From Desulfobotulus alkaliphilus (GTDB taxonomy: Bacteria; Desulfobacterota; Desulfobacteria; Desulfobacterales; ASO4-4): a stretch of DNA of 64,000 nucleotides. How positions within the stretch are numbered: the first letter of the stretch is position 1; each line of letters begins with the position of its first letter. The position numbers were made by a program, and so were the translations under genes. The stretch spans positions 88,191-152,190 of the forward strand of contig NZ_VLLC01000005.1 of NCBI RefSeq assembly GCF_007830435.1. The letters run 5' to 3'. The notes under the pieces are model-generated. The model made no database searches. It was not told where the DNA came from and saw only the letters and a program-made list of their open reading frames with translations. Below are positions 31,228-40,331 of this stretch, piece after piece.

Positions 31228-31896
31228 CTATCCCATATCTGCTGCACTGCCAGCATGTTTTTTTACCTGCACCATAAAACCATCCAGCTCCATGGAACAG
31301 ATTTTTTTTCTTTCTTCTATGGCATCATGATAACGGTTAAAAACGGGCAGGGCCTTTGAATAGCCCTTGAGCACCTCCTTCAGGGAAGTGCCATCGGACA
31401 GAAAAACGGCATCCTCTTCCCCCGGAGATACGCCCGTGCTTCGGATTTCATCCCTGTACCGCTCCACAGTCATGATAGCTTCCCTGTCCGCAGGGCTTAC
31501 ATTCTGAAAGCAGGCAAGGTGATCCAGCCCGTTTCTGATGGCAGGAATCAGCTCTTCCTGTCCTGCACGGATACAGCGAAGGGCCTGAAACTTAAAAGCC
31601 AGCCGTATCCATGCCTCGGGATAGGGCAGCGCTCCTTTATCTGCAATATAGGTTTCCTTTTCCTCAAGAACCTCAAGGAAGCGCTGCTGCAGTTTCATGG
31701 CCCATGAAGACATCCCCGGCCCTGCGGCAAACATTTCTTCCACAAGCCGCCCGTCCCCTTTTTCCTGAAGATCCGCAAGCTCTTCAATACGCTGCCCGTT
31801 AAACTCTTCTGGCGTCTTTTTCCCTTGCCTTGTGCTTATGCGGAAAAAACCGGAAAGAAATTCCAGCCACCGGGGCCCCCCTTTCCTTTCATTCAT
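31228..31896 (-). CDS. Hypothetical soluble helical protein
   Basis: 222 residues, almost entirely alpha-helical and charged, with no signal peptide. ATG 31896 has GGGAG upstream. No motif recognised. It begins a four-gene minus-strand cluster (this gene, the Cys-rich protein, the small membrane protein, the FliL-like lipoprotein) with tight spacing; the cluster therefore probably forms one operon whose products work together at the membrane. Confidence 0.6.
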   Translation of the reverse strand: MNERKGGPRWLEFLSGFFRISTRQGKKTPEEFNGQRIEELADLQEKGDGRLVEEMFAAGPGMSSWAMKLQQRFLEVLEEKETYIADKGALPYPEAWIRLAFKFQALRCIRAGQEELIPAIRNGLDHLACFQNVSPADREAIMTVERYRDEIRSTGVSPGEEDAVFLSDGTSLKEVLKGYSKALPVFNRYHDAIEERKKICSMELDGFMVQVKKHAGSAADMG

Positions 31897-32033
31897 TGTT
31901 CTGCACTCCCTTTATACATTTTTAAAAATAAACGGATCCCAGTGCAATCTGCATATCCCAAAGTCAAACAGATCCATGGCACGGGGATCACAAGCGTTCA
32001 GCCTGAGCCCATGGCGCAAACACCGATATCTTT

Positions 32034-33101
32034 TCACGCAGGATCTTCTGTATGGAGCTTGGGCCAGGCATGGAAAATAGCCTTCAGCAGGGTTGCAAGG
32101 GGGATGGCAAAAAATACTCCCCAGAATCCCCAGAGTCCGCCAAAAACCAGCACTGCCAGAATAATGGATACGGGATGAAGATTCACGGCCTCGGAGAAAA
32201 GAAGGGGAACCAGCACGTTGCCATCAAGGAGCTGTATCAAGCCATAAACGGCCATGACCCACAAAAAATCCGAACTGATGCCAAACTGAAAAAGCGCAAT
32301 CAGTGCAACCGGAATGGTCACAACGGCAGCACCTATATAAGGTACAAGGACAGAAAATCCCACAAGCAGGGCAAGGAGTTCCGCATACCCCAGCCCCAGC
32401 CAGACAAAGCAGGCCCATGTCACACCGGCCACTATCAGAATTTCTATGGCCTTACCCCTGATATAGTTTGTAATCTGATCATCCATTTCGTTCCAGACCC
32501 TGCTGAGAAGGCTCCGTTTTTCAGGCATGAGGGAAGAAACATAGGCAACCAGCTTTTCCTGATCCTTCAGCATGAAAAAAACCAGAATAGGCACAAGAAT
32601 CAGGTAGATCAGCCAAGCCACAAGACTCGGAATACTGGAAAGGGAAAGTCCCACCAGCCACTGGCCCAGCTTGCGAAGTTCTCCACTGGCCTCAGTAAAG
32701 ATCTGATCGATATGCTGCTGGGATAAAAACTGGGGATAGGCCGCCTGCATTTCCACAAACCAGACCTGGGCAGCCCTGACCATACCGGGCAATTCCCGGG
32801 CCAGACTCAGTATCTGCTGCCAGATCAGAGGCAACAGCCAGAAAAGAACGCCCAGCAAAACCCCCATAAAAAGGCTGAATGCAATAATTACTGCAGGCAG
32901 ACGGGGCATGCGGAAACGCTGCAAGGTATTCACAACGCTTTGCAGCAGAAAGGTCATAACTACAGATACAAGAAAAGGGGCAAGCATGCGGCTGAAAAAA
33001 ATGATTACCAGAAAAAAGACCAAAAGCAGCAGGGTAAAAATAATGGCTTCTTCATCGGAAAAATACCGGTGCATCCACTTATTATAAATTTCCTTAAACA
33101 C
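32034..33101 (-). CDS. AI-2E family (PerM-like) membrane transporter
   Basis: 355 residues with about eight hydrophobic helices. The order of hydrophobic pairs, the central amphipathic stretch (WFVEMQAAYPQFLSQQHIDQIF) and the C-terminal motif LVPYIGAAVVTIPVALIA followed by DGNVLVPLLFSEAVNLHP are typical of the AI-2E/PerM family, whose substrates range from signalling molecules to ions. Start GTG 33101 with GGAGA upstream. Divergent from the betaine transporter; substrate unknown. Confidence 0.85.
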   Translation of the reverse strand: MFKEIYNKWMHRYFSDEEAIIFTLLLLVFFLVIIFFSRMLAPFLVSVVMTFLLQSVVNTLQRFRMPRLPAVIIAFSLFMGVLLGVLFWLLPLIWQQILSLARELPGMVRAAQVWFVEMQAAYPQFLSQQHIDQIFTEASGELRKLGQWLVGLSLSSIPSLVAWLIYLILVPILVFFMLKDQEKLVAYVSSLMPEKRSLLSRVWNEMDDQITNYIRGKAIEILIVAGVTWACFVWLGLGYAELLALLVGFSVLVPYIGAAVVTIPVALIALFQFGISSDFLWVMAVYGLIQLLDGNVLVPLLFSEAVNLHPVSIILAVLVFGGLWGFWGVFFAIPLATLLKAIFHAWPKLHTEDPA

Positions 33102-33130
33102 GCTCTTTCTCCTGTCATATTATAATCAGA

Positions 33131-33315
33131 GTGATTGTTCAGCACATTTTATTTCGAATTGCCAAGACTGCATTTTCATCAGCTTGGTACCCTTGGAAGG
33201 CCCCTTGGCTATTTGCAAGGTGACATTACAATCGTTTGCGTCACGGCAAATAGCTTAGGGGCCTGTGTGTCCGGAGCAATGGGAGTATGTTGTATCTTTC
33301 AGCTACCGGGAACCC
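33131..33315. mobile_element. MITE-like element, copy 1 (core without inserts)
   Basis: The left end GTGATTGTTCAGCACA matches GTAATTATTCAGCAC of three other copies. It shares the internal palindrome GCTATTTGC...GCAAATAGC and the segment around TGACATT.CAATCG. It has neither palindromic module that other copies carry at the centre, so it probably shows the basic element. The right end is degraded, no longer the clean CTGAACAGTTAC. Confidence 0.6.
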
Positions 33316-33651
33316 TTTCATGGCAGGATAAGGATCAGATAATAAGGATTGAATCTGCCTGGTAATCTGAAAAATAATTCCATATCGAGTATCAGATTTT
33401 ATGGATTTTATGCAAGCAGCCATTTTTACCATACAGGAAAAGCGCAGGGGCCACCCTTTGCCTTTTAAAGGCCGTTGAAAGCGTCTGCGGCAGATGGCAG
33501 ACAGCCAGATCCATTGCATACAATAAACAAAAAAACCACAGATCCCTTTATATTCGTATTTCAAATGTTCTCCCACCGGCACCCAAAGTAAAAAAACACT
33601 TAATAATCAAAAAGATAAAAATACGACTCGAAAAATAATAACGCCAAAAAT

Positions 33652-33681
33652 TTGACACAAACCTCAGTTTGTGCATATATT
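33652..33681 (+). promoter_or_regulatory. Promoter with internal palindromic operator for the betaine transporter
   Basis: TTGACA (33652-33657), 18-base spacer, TATATT (33676-33681): a near-consensus sigma-70 promoter 80 bases before the first ABC gene. CACAAAC (33656-33662) and GTTTGTG (33667-33673) form a perfect 7-bp inverted repeat with a 4-base loop lying between the two hexamers, where a dimeric repressor would block polymerase. No repressor gene is adjacent. The rest of 33316-33761 holds no gene I can support. Confidence 0.6.
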
Positions 33682-33761
33682 ATCCTTTGTTCAGTATGTA
33701 TAAGGCTATGAAGGAAAATACTTCACGGAGTATGGTATTTTCCAAAACGACAGGATGATCA

Positions 33762-34982
33762 ATGGAATCAGAAAATAAAATCAAAATACGGGTAGAAAAT
33801 CTCACCAAAATTTTCGGCCCGAAATCACGTATTCCCGAAGCACAGCAATTGCTTGAAAAGGGGGAAAACAAAGAAAACATCTTAAAAAAAACCAAGTGTG
33901 GCATTGGCGTTTCCAATGCCAGCTTTACGGTAATGGAAGGGGAAATCATCGTTATCATGGGTCTTTCCGGCAGTGGAAAATCCACCCTTGTCCGTTGCCT
34001 TAACCGCCTCATCGACCCTACAGAGGGAAAAATTTTCATCGATGATGAAGATATCACCACCCTTTCCCCCAATGAACTCCGCAGGGTCAGGCTTACCAAG
34101 CTTGGCATGGTTTTTCAGAATTTTGCCCTCTTTCCCCACAGAACGGTCTGCCAGAATGCTGAATACGGCCTTGAAATTCAGGGGATGGCCCCCGAAGAAA
34201 GGCGTCAGAAAGCCTTCACAGCTCTTGAACAGGTAGGGCTGAAAGGCTGGGAAAACCACTATCCCCACAATCTTTCCGGCGGCATGCAGCAGCGCGTGGG
34301 CCTTGCAAGGGCACTGGCCATGGATCCGGACATCCTTCTCATGGATGAGGCTTTCAGTGCTCTGGACCCCCTGATCCGTTCAGACATGCAGGATGAGCTC
34401 ATCGGATTGCAGCAACAGCTTCAGAAAACCATCGTATTCATCAGCCATGATCTGGATGAGGCCTTAAAGCTCGGGGACAGGATTATCCTGATGAAAGATG
34501 GGGCCATCGTTCAAAGTGGTACGGCCGAAGAAATCCTCACAAATCCGGCAACGGAGTATGTGGCCCGTTTTGTGGAAAATGTGGATATCAGCAAGGTTCT
34601 TACCGCCGAGTCCGTTATGATTAAACCCAAGGCCATGGCATCCCCGGAGGTCCACGGCCCAAAATCTGCCCTGCGCTTTATGCAGAAGGAAGGCTTTTCC
34701 CAGATATTTGTCCATGACAAAAAAAAGCAGGTGATCGGACTGGTTTCTGCGGATGCTGCCTCGGAAGCCGCACAGCGGGGCGAGAAGGATCTTTTTTCCA
34801 TCATGCAAAAGGATTTTATCCATGTCACACCGGACACGCCCGCAGCCGACCTGATTCCCATACTGGCAGACATCCCCTACCCCCTGCCTGTACTGGAAAA
34901 TGGAAAAATGAAGGGCATCATTATACGCGGCTCCCTGCTGGCAGCCCTGTCCGAAAGGGGAAGGAGCAGTGACAATGCCTAG
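33762..34982 (+). CDS. proV: Glycine betaine/proline ABC transporter ATPase
   Basis: 406 residues. N-terminal ABC domain with Walker A GLSGSGKST, signature LSGGMQQRVG, Walker B ILLMDEAFSALD and H-loop SHDLDEAL; then a pair of CBS domains that in the OpuA/ProV family sense ionic strength and gate uptake. It drives import of compatible solutes at high osmolarity. Start ATG 33762 with GGA 7 bases upstream. The stop overlaps the permease start by 8 bases. Confidence 0.95.
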   Translation: MESENKIKIRVENLTKIFGPKSRIPEAQQLLEKGENKENILKKTKCGIGVSNASFTVMEGEIIVIMGLSGSGKSTLVRCLNRLIDPTEGKIFIDDEDITTLSPNELRRVRLTKLGMVFQNFALFPHRTVCQNAEYGLEIQGMAPEERRQKAFTALEQVGLKGWENHYPHNLSGGMQQRVGLARALAMDPDILLMDEAFSALDPLIRSDMQDELIGLQQQLQKTIVFISHDLDEALKLGDRIILMKDGAIVQSGTAEEILTNPATEYVARFVENVDISKVLTAESVMIKPKAMASPEVHGPKSALRFMQKEGFSQIFVHDKKKQVIGLVSADAASEAAQRGEKDLFSIMQKDFIHVTPDTPAADLIPILADIPYPLPVLENGKMKGIIIRGSLLAALSERGRSSDNA

Positions 34983-35802
34983 AATTCCCCTTGGAGAAGC
35001 CATTGAAGCTTCCATCAATTTTTTTGTTGAAAATTTTTCTTTTTTGACCATTGCCTTTACCCGCATCATGGAAGGTGTCATTTCTTTCATGGAAAACACC
35101 CTGATGCTCCTGCACCCCCTGCTCTTCATTGTTATCGTGGCGGCACTGGTCTTCTGGCTGACCCGGAAAAGGGGGCTTTCACTGTTTTCCCTTGCAGGTC
35201 TTCTGCTCATCTGGAACATGCAGTTGTGGGATGCCACCGTAAGTACCATTACACTGGTACTCATCGCCACACTGACCGCCCTTGTCATCGGCATACCCAT
35301 CGGTATAGTTGCAGCCCTGAGCAGCAGGGTGAACAGGGTGGTGCAGCCGGTACTGGATGTCATGCAGACCATGCCCGCCTTTGTCTATCTCATCCCGGCC
35401 ATCCCCTTTTTCGGCCTTGGCAAGGTTGCCGCCATCTTTGCTACGGTGATCTTTTCCATGCCACCGGCCATCCGGCTGACCTGCCTCGGTATTCAGCAGG
35501 TACCAAAAGATCTTGTGGAGTGTGCCGATGCCTTCGGATCCAGCAGGTGGCAGAAGCTTTTCAAGCTCCAGCTTCCCATGGCAACCCCCACCATCATGGC
35601 TGGAGTGAACCAGACGGTCATGCTGGCCCTTTCCATGGTGGTCATTGCCGCCATGATCGGTGCAAGGGGGCTTGGGGGTGAAGTCTGGCGGGCCATCCAG
35701 CGCCTGCAGATGGGCAGCGGCTTTGAAGCCGGTATCGCCATTGTCATAGTGGCCATTATTCTGGACCGGGTGCTTCAGCACCTTGGATCCAAAAAACAAT
35801 AA
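34975..35802 (+). CDS. proW: Glycine betaine/proline ABC transporter permease
   Basis: 275 residues, about six hydrophobic helices with the ABC-permease EAA loop (ECADAFGSSRWQKLFKLQLP). It forms the pore with the ProV ATPase. Starts at ATG 34975 inside the last codons of proV (GTG 34969 is an alternative), which indicates translational coupling. Confidence 0.94.
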   Translation: MPRIPLGEAIEASINFFVENFSFLTIAFTRIMEGVISFMENTLMLLHPLLFIVIVAALVFWLTRKRGLSLFSLAGLLLIWNMQLWDATVSTITLVLIATLTALVIGIPIGIVAALSSRVNRVVQPVLDVMQTMPAFVYLIPAIPFFGLGKVAAIFATVIFSMPPAIRLTCLGIQQVPKDLVECADAFGSSRWQKLFKLQLPMATPTIMAGVNQTVMLALSMVVIAAMIGARGLGGEVWRAIQRLQMGSGFEAGIAIVIVAIILDRVLQHLGSKKQ

Positions 35803-35818
35803 CTTGTAAAGGAGTTTT

Positions 35819-36679
35819 ATGATGAAAAGATCCGTTTTCCTTTCCCTTTTTACAGCATTCATGACCCTGATGATTCTGGGATCCGGCACAGCCCTTGCCC
35901 AGAAAAAAGTACGTCTTGCCTATGTCGAGTGGGACTGTTCCGCAGCCAGCACCCACCTTGTTCAGGCTGTTCTTCAGGAAAAAATGGGATATGAGGTGGA
36001 AATTCTTCCCGTGGCCGCCGCAGCCATGTTTCAGGCCCTTGCTACGGGCAATGTGGATGGCATGGTAACGGCATGGCTTCCCGTGACCCATGAGGATTAC
36101 TATGAGAGGGTCAAAAACCGGGTGGAAGATCTCGGACCCATTGTGGGCGGTGCCAAGCTGGGATGGGCGGTGCCATCCTATGTGAACATTGATTCCATTG
36201 AAGAAATCAACGACCATGCGGCAAAATTCAAAAACCGGGTTGTGGGCATTGATCCCGGTGCCGGGCTCATGCGCCTTTCCGAACAGGCCATGAAAGATTA
36301 CGGACTCAATAAAATGCAGCTCATGGAAGGCAGTGGCGCCACCATGACGGCAGCTCTGGATACGGCCATCCGCCGCAATGAGTGGGTGGTGGTAACGGCC
36401 TGGTCTCCTCACTGGATGTTTGGCGCCTGGGATCTCAAATACCTTGATGACCCCAAAGGCATTCTCGGGGGAGAGGAGTTTATCCATACCCTTGTCCGCA
36501 AAGATCTGAAAAAAGACATGCCTGAAGTTTATAATTTCCTAAAAAACTTTGCATGGAAAGATGCAGGACAGCTTCAGATGGTCATGGCCTGGGATCAGGA
36601 GAGGGGTGCTGACCGCTATGAAAATGCCAAACGTTTTATTAAAGAAAATGAAGAACAGGTTAAGGGCTGGCTGAAATAA
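35819..36679 (+). CDS. proX: Glycine betaine-binding periplasmic protein
   Basis: 286 residues with a signal peptide (cleavage around ALA-QKK near residue 28). The mature protein, VRLAYVEWDCSAASTHLVQ and later VVTAWSPHWMFGAWDLKYLDDP, matches the ProX/OpuAC solute-binding family; the aromatic WSPHWMF segment supplies the cage for the quaternary ammonium. Start ATG 35819 or the next codon, with AAGGAG upstream. It is the last gene of proV-proW-proX. Confidence 0.95.
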   Translation: MMKRSVFLSLFTAFMTLMILGSGTALAQKKVRLAYVEWDCSAASTHLVQAVLQEKMGYEVEILPVAAAAMFQALATGNVDGMVTAWLPVTHEDYYERVKNRVEDLGPIVGGAKLGWAVPSYVNIDSIEEINDHAAKFKNRVVGIDPGAGLMRLSEQAMKDYGLNKMQLMEGSGATMTAALDTAIRRNEWVVVTAWSPHWMFGAWDLKYLDDPKGILGGEEFIHTLVRKDLKKDMPEVYNFLKNFAWKDAGQLQMVMAWDQERGADRYENAKRFIKENEEQVKGWLK

Positions 36680-36735
36680 AATCTGCTGCTTTTTGCTTGA
36701 TATAAAAGGCCATTCTTTTTTCTGATTACTACCCT

Positions 36736-36870
36736 GACTCAGCCACAGTTTGCTGATCAGGGTGTTGCCAGGCCTATGGTGCGAGCTTTAACACGGGCAG
36801 GCGCAAGGCCTGCCCCTACGAATGGTTTTTACGACCCTGTATTGTGTAGGGGCACCCTTTACGGGTGCCC
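36736..36870. repeat. Dispersed palindromic repeat, copy 2, plus second hairpin
   Basis: Same order of blocks as the repeat at 6764: GACTCAGCCACAG, TATGGTGCGAGCTTTAA, then GGGCAGGC...GCCTGCCCC. It is followed by a separate GGGCACCC...GGGTGCCC hairpin (about 36850-36870). It lies between proX and a convergent gene, a typical place for REP-type elements. Confidence 0.6.
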
Positions 36871-36888
36871 AATTACCTGCACAGAGGC

Positions 36889-37662
36889 TTATACCGGATA
36901 ATCTTTTAATGCGGGAGAAAAGCGGGTCAGGGGCCGGATTCGTCTCAGCAGGGGACTGAGCCGGGTTCGGGCAAGCAGGGCCAGCAGGCCATCAACAATT
37001 TCTGCCATACCTTCAACCTGCAAAACTCCCCCATGGGCCAGTATCAGTCTTTCCACATCCAGATTGCGTATGCGCAGAAGGCTTTCTTCCATTTCATGGG
37101 GAATCGATACAGGAAAGGGAAGCTGAAAACGTCTGTTTACATATAATATAACGTCAGCAGCATACAGGGTCTTGCTCTGGGCATGGTAAAATACCATATC
37201 ATGATTGGTATGCCCCGGAGCTGAAAGTGCCTGCCAGTCCGGAAATCCCGGAAGAAGGTCTCCATCCTTCAACACATGATCCATGCAGACTTTGCGCCGA
37301 TAGTAAATATTTTTCCAGCGCTTTTTCATGGCATAAACAACAAAGTATCCCAGAGATATATCAATCTTATGCTGCAAAAACCCACCTGCCCCTGCATACC
37401 ACCGGTTGATTCCTTCCGGGGCCGCCATAAGAAGACCGTACTTTCGTTTTAAAACAGGTGCTGCACCCGCATGGTCCGGATGGATATGGGAAACCAGCTG
37501 TAGCTTAACGTCCGTCCACTGTCTGCCAAGCTCTTTTTCCAGCATGCTTTCCATGGCCGGAACATCGCAGTGGCATCCCCCGTCCAGGGCCAGAACCCGG
37601 CCATCCGGGTAGAGAGCAAACAAGAGCGCCTGAATATAGCCTTCTGCCACAAAAATCCTCAT
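36889..37662 (-). CDS. MBL-fold metallo-hydrolase
   Basis: 257 residues with the metallo-beta-lactamase fold signature HIHPDHAG (about residues 60-67), a later metal ligand in GHTNHD, and a final H in AHGG. Such proteins hydrolyse diverse esters, thioesters or nucleic acids; the substrate cannot be read. Start ATG 37662 with GGAG upstream. It is the last minus-strand gene downstream of the sigma-54 regulator, separated by about 108 bases, so co-regulation is possible. Confidence 0.8.
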   Translation of the reverse strand: MRIFVAEGYIQALLFALYPDGRVLALDGGCHCDVPAMESMLEKELGRQWTDVKLQLVSHIHPDHAGAAPVLKRKYGLLMAAPEGINRWYAGAGGFLQHKIDISLGYFVVYAMKKRWKNIYYRRKVCMDHVLKDGDLLPGFPDWQALSAPGHTNHDMVFYHAQSKTLYAADVILYVNRRFQLPFPVSIPHEMEESLLRIRNLDVERLILAHGGVLQVEGMAEIVDGLLALLARTRLSPLLRRIRPLTRFSPALKDYPV

Positions 37663-37770
37663 TTATGCTCCACATGTTTATGCTTTTTCTAATTATTCAG
37701 AACATTTTTTTAAAAACCACACCTCTCAAGGCAGATGCACAGGCCCCCCATACTTACATAAAATCCTGCA

Positions 37771-39540
37771 TCAGGACTCTATACCCAGTTCCTTCATTTT
37801 CCTGAAAAGGGTTTTCCTGTGAATACCAAGGGCTTTTGCCGTTTCCGCCTTTTTCCAACGATTCTTTTTCAAGACCTTTTCAATATAAATTTTTTCAAAA
37901 CTGTTCAGGGCCTCTTTCAGATCAGGAAAGTGGCTGGTGCTATCCATCTCGGGCATGAAGTCCATATCCACCTCATCCATATCCATCTTACCGGACAGTT
38001 CAATACGGCCCATGGTCACATAGCGCTGAATGACATTCTGCAACTCCCTGATATTGCCCGGCCAGGCGTAAGACTGAAGCATGGCCATGATGTTGGGAGG
38101 AAGTACCGGCACACGGCCATCTTCTGTAAACTGCTCCATAAAGTGATAGATGAGCAGAGTCAGATCCTCCCCCCTTTCCCTCAGGGGTGGCAGATGAACG
38201 GGGATGATATTGATACGGTAAAAAAAATCTTCCCGCATCATACGCCGCTTGACAAGCTCCATGAGATTGCGGTTTGTGGCGCCAATGATACGAAGATCCG
38301 GCTGATGCAGCTCACTCCCCCCGACGGGAATAAAGCCCCCGCCTTCTATGGCCCGGAGAAGTTTTACCTGGAGGTTGGTATCAATTTCACCAATTTCATC
38401 CATGAACAGGCTGCCACCGCAGACCAGATCCAGATATCCTTTTCTGTCGGAAACCGCACCGGAAAAAGCACCTTTTTTATAACCAAAAAATTCACTTTCC
38501 ATAAGCCCCGGAGGAATGGCACCGCAGTTAACCGGTATAAAAGGCTCTCTGGCACGATCGCTGAGATCATGTATGGCCCTTGCCACCAGTTCCTTACCCG
38601 TTCCGGACTCTCCATAGATCATCACATGGGCACTGGAAGCTGCCGCTTGAAGAATGGTATCATAGACCCTTTGCATGGCAGGACTTTTACCAATAATATT
38701 ATGAAAACCATAGCGATCCCGAATGCTGGAACGAAGCCTGATATTTTCCTTACGCAGATCGGCTTCCCGCTGCATCAGATTTTCTTCGATACGTTTTCTG
38801 TCAGAAATATCTCTTACAATAACAATAACTTCATCTTCAACAAAAGCCACCACCCGGGCCTCATAATACATACGCCCCCTTTCTGAATCAAAGGGGAACT
38901 CAAAAATCTGCATCTCACGGGTGGAAATCGTCCGGTGAATGGCCTGCATGCAGGCACTGATAATCATCTGCGGAAAAATATCCCTTACGTTTTGACCCTC
39001 AAGGGTACAGATCCTGTTGGCACACCGCTGATCCTCAAAGGGCTTGTAATGCAGGCACAAACCATCGGGAGCAAGGAGGAGCATCATATCCGGCACGGCA
39101 TTAAGAAGGGCGCGGGTTTTCGCCTCGCTCTGGCTCAGGGCCTGCTCTGCCATCATGCGTCGCTGAATATTATGGAAAAAAGTAAGGCTTGCCCTCTGCC
39201 CCTTCCAGTTGATTTCTATGGCATGAATTTCAAACCAGTTGGCTTCTCCGGATTTTTTAATGAGACGGAAAGGATAGACATCTGGAACAGGCTCATAGTT
39301 CATGCGCTGGGCATAACGCATCTCCACCATGGGAAGATCTTCCGGATGCACAAACTCCCGGAAGTGATGATCCACAAGCTCTTCGTGGGTATAGCCCATG
39401 ATGCGGACACCAATGGCATTAACATAACGGAGAAAGCCATCCTGAAGAACAATGATGCCATCCGTTGTATTCTCAAAGACAAGACGGTCATCCGGATGGA
39501 TGCGGTCTGCAACGGACATGCTGTTTTCTGAAAAAAACAT
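37771..39540 (-). CDS. PAS-containing sigma-54-dependent transcriptional activator
   Basis: 589 residues from ATG 39540 (GGAGAAG upstream; the upstream frame lacks a good site). Two PAS domains at the N-terminus (about residues 15-130 and 140-260), a coiled linker, the AAA+ domain with Walker A GESGTGKE, a GAFSGA loop that contacts sigma-54 (variant of GAFTGA), and a C-terminal Fis-type HTH (KAETAKALGIHRKTLFRKMKE). It senses a small ligand or redox state through PAS and activates sigma-54 promoters. No receiver domain is present. Its targets are unknown; the MBL gene is a neighbour. Confidence 0.9.
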   Translation of the reverse strand: MFFSENSMSVADRIHPDDRLVFENTTDGIIVLQDGFLRYVNAIGVRIMGYTHEELVDHHFREFVHPEDLPMVEMRYAQRMNYEPVPDVYPFRLIKKSGEANWFEIHAIEINWKGQRASLTFFHNIQRRMMAEQALSQSEAKTRALLNAVPDMMLLLAPDGLCLHYKPFEDQRCANRICTLEGQNVRDIFPQMIISACMQAIHRTISTREMQIFEFPFDSERGRMYYEARVVAFVEDEVIVIVRDISDRKRIEENLMQREADLRKENIRLRSSIRDRYGFHNIIGKSPAMQRVYDTILQAAASSAHVMIYGESGTGKELVARAIHDLSDRAREPFIPVNCGAIPPGLMESEFFGYKKGAFSGAVSDRKGYLDLVCGGSLFMDEIGEIDTNLQVKLLRAIEGGGFIPVGGSELHQPDLRIIGATNRNLMELVKRRMMREDFFYRINIIPVHLPPLRERGEDLTLLIYHFMEQFTEDGRVPVLPPNIMAMLQSYAWPGNIRELQNVIQRYVTMGRIELSGKMDMDEVDMDFMPEMDSTSHFPDLKEALNSFEKIYIEKVLKKNRWKKAETAKALGIHRKTLFRKMKELGIES

Positions 39541-39634
39541 TTTACTTCTTCTCCATAAAAATAAAAAAGACCTGTTCCGAAAGATTGACAAAAGCCAATC
39601 AAAGGCCTATAAAACCTGAACTTTCATCTGCAGT

Positions 39635-39721
39635 GCCTGGATGGCGGAACTGGTAGACGCAAGGGACTTAAAATCCCTCGGTCGAAAGGCTGTGCGGGTT
39701 CGATTCCCGCTCCAGGCACCA
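39635..39721 (+). tRNA. tRNA-Leu(TAA)
   Basis: 87 bases with a long variable arm. Acceptor GCCTGGA pairs with TCCAGGC, discriminator A, CCA encoded. Anticodon loop CTTAAAA gives TAA. A T-rich terminator follows, and beyond it lies the two-gene ATPase/DUF4276 island, so this tRNA is a candidate integration site. Confidence 0.95.
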
Positions 39722-39730
39722 CATAAAAAC

Positions 39731-39766
39731 AAACACTTAAAAAAATCAAATCAGAAGTGTTTTTTT
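39731..39766 (+). terminator. Intrinsic terminator after tRNA-Leu
   Basis: AAACACTT and AAGTGTTT pair around an A-rich loop, followed by six T. It begins 9 bases after the tRNA. Confidence 0.7.
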
Positions 39767-40331
39767 GAGCTTTTGAAAAGAACACAAAAAAACAAACTAT
39801 GATGTTCTTTATTTACCCTTTTCCTTCCTGAAAGAAAAGGGGCTTTCTGCGCCTGCCAACAGAACCACCCACCATGCTGACCGAACAAAATAAACCCGCC
39901 GATGGACAGCACACAGAACCCGAAACTTATCATGGGGACTTCAAAATCAAGCTATCACAATGGCCAGCCCTTCGGTTTTCGTCACTTCCGGTAAAGCTTC
40001 GATTCCACCCCCTTATCTTCTGAGTAACTTCAAAAGTTACTTTATGACAAAGCGCCGTAACACGGCGTGGGTTGCTGTTCAGAAAATGCCCCATAAAACA
40101 GTATTACCCGATCCTCTCCCATAAAAAATATTGATTTTATTTCTTTACACACTTATTCTTTTTCAAAAAAGGTTTCAGGCATCCATAAAAAAAACGAGGT
40201 AAGGCTCTTAAAAAAGGCCTTCAGACTTGAAGTCTGTACCAGCTGGCTTCAAAGAAGTATGGCTATTTTCTCATAAAAAAACTGGCTCCTCTGTGGTGCG
40301 ACCAGACAGTAACAAGGGCAGGAGACGAATA
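39767..40331. other. Gene-poor stretch before the ATPase island
   Basis: 565 bases with no gene I can support; a 49-codon ATG frame from 39874 to about 40023 has no family resemblance. It contains a tight palindrome CGCCGT-AAC-ACGGCG near 40053 and a basic promoter region for the ATPase gene. It may mark the left border of an acquired island, but no direct repeat of the tRNA end was found. Confidence 0.4.
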
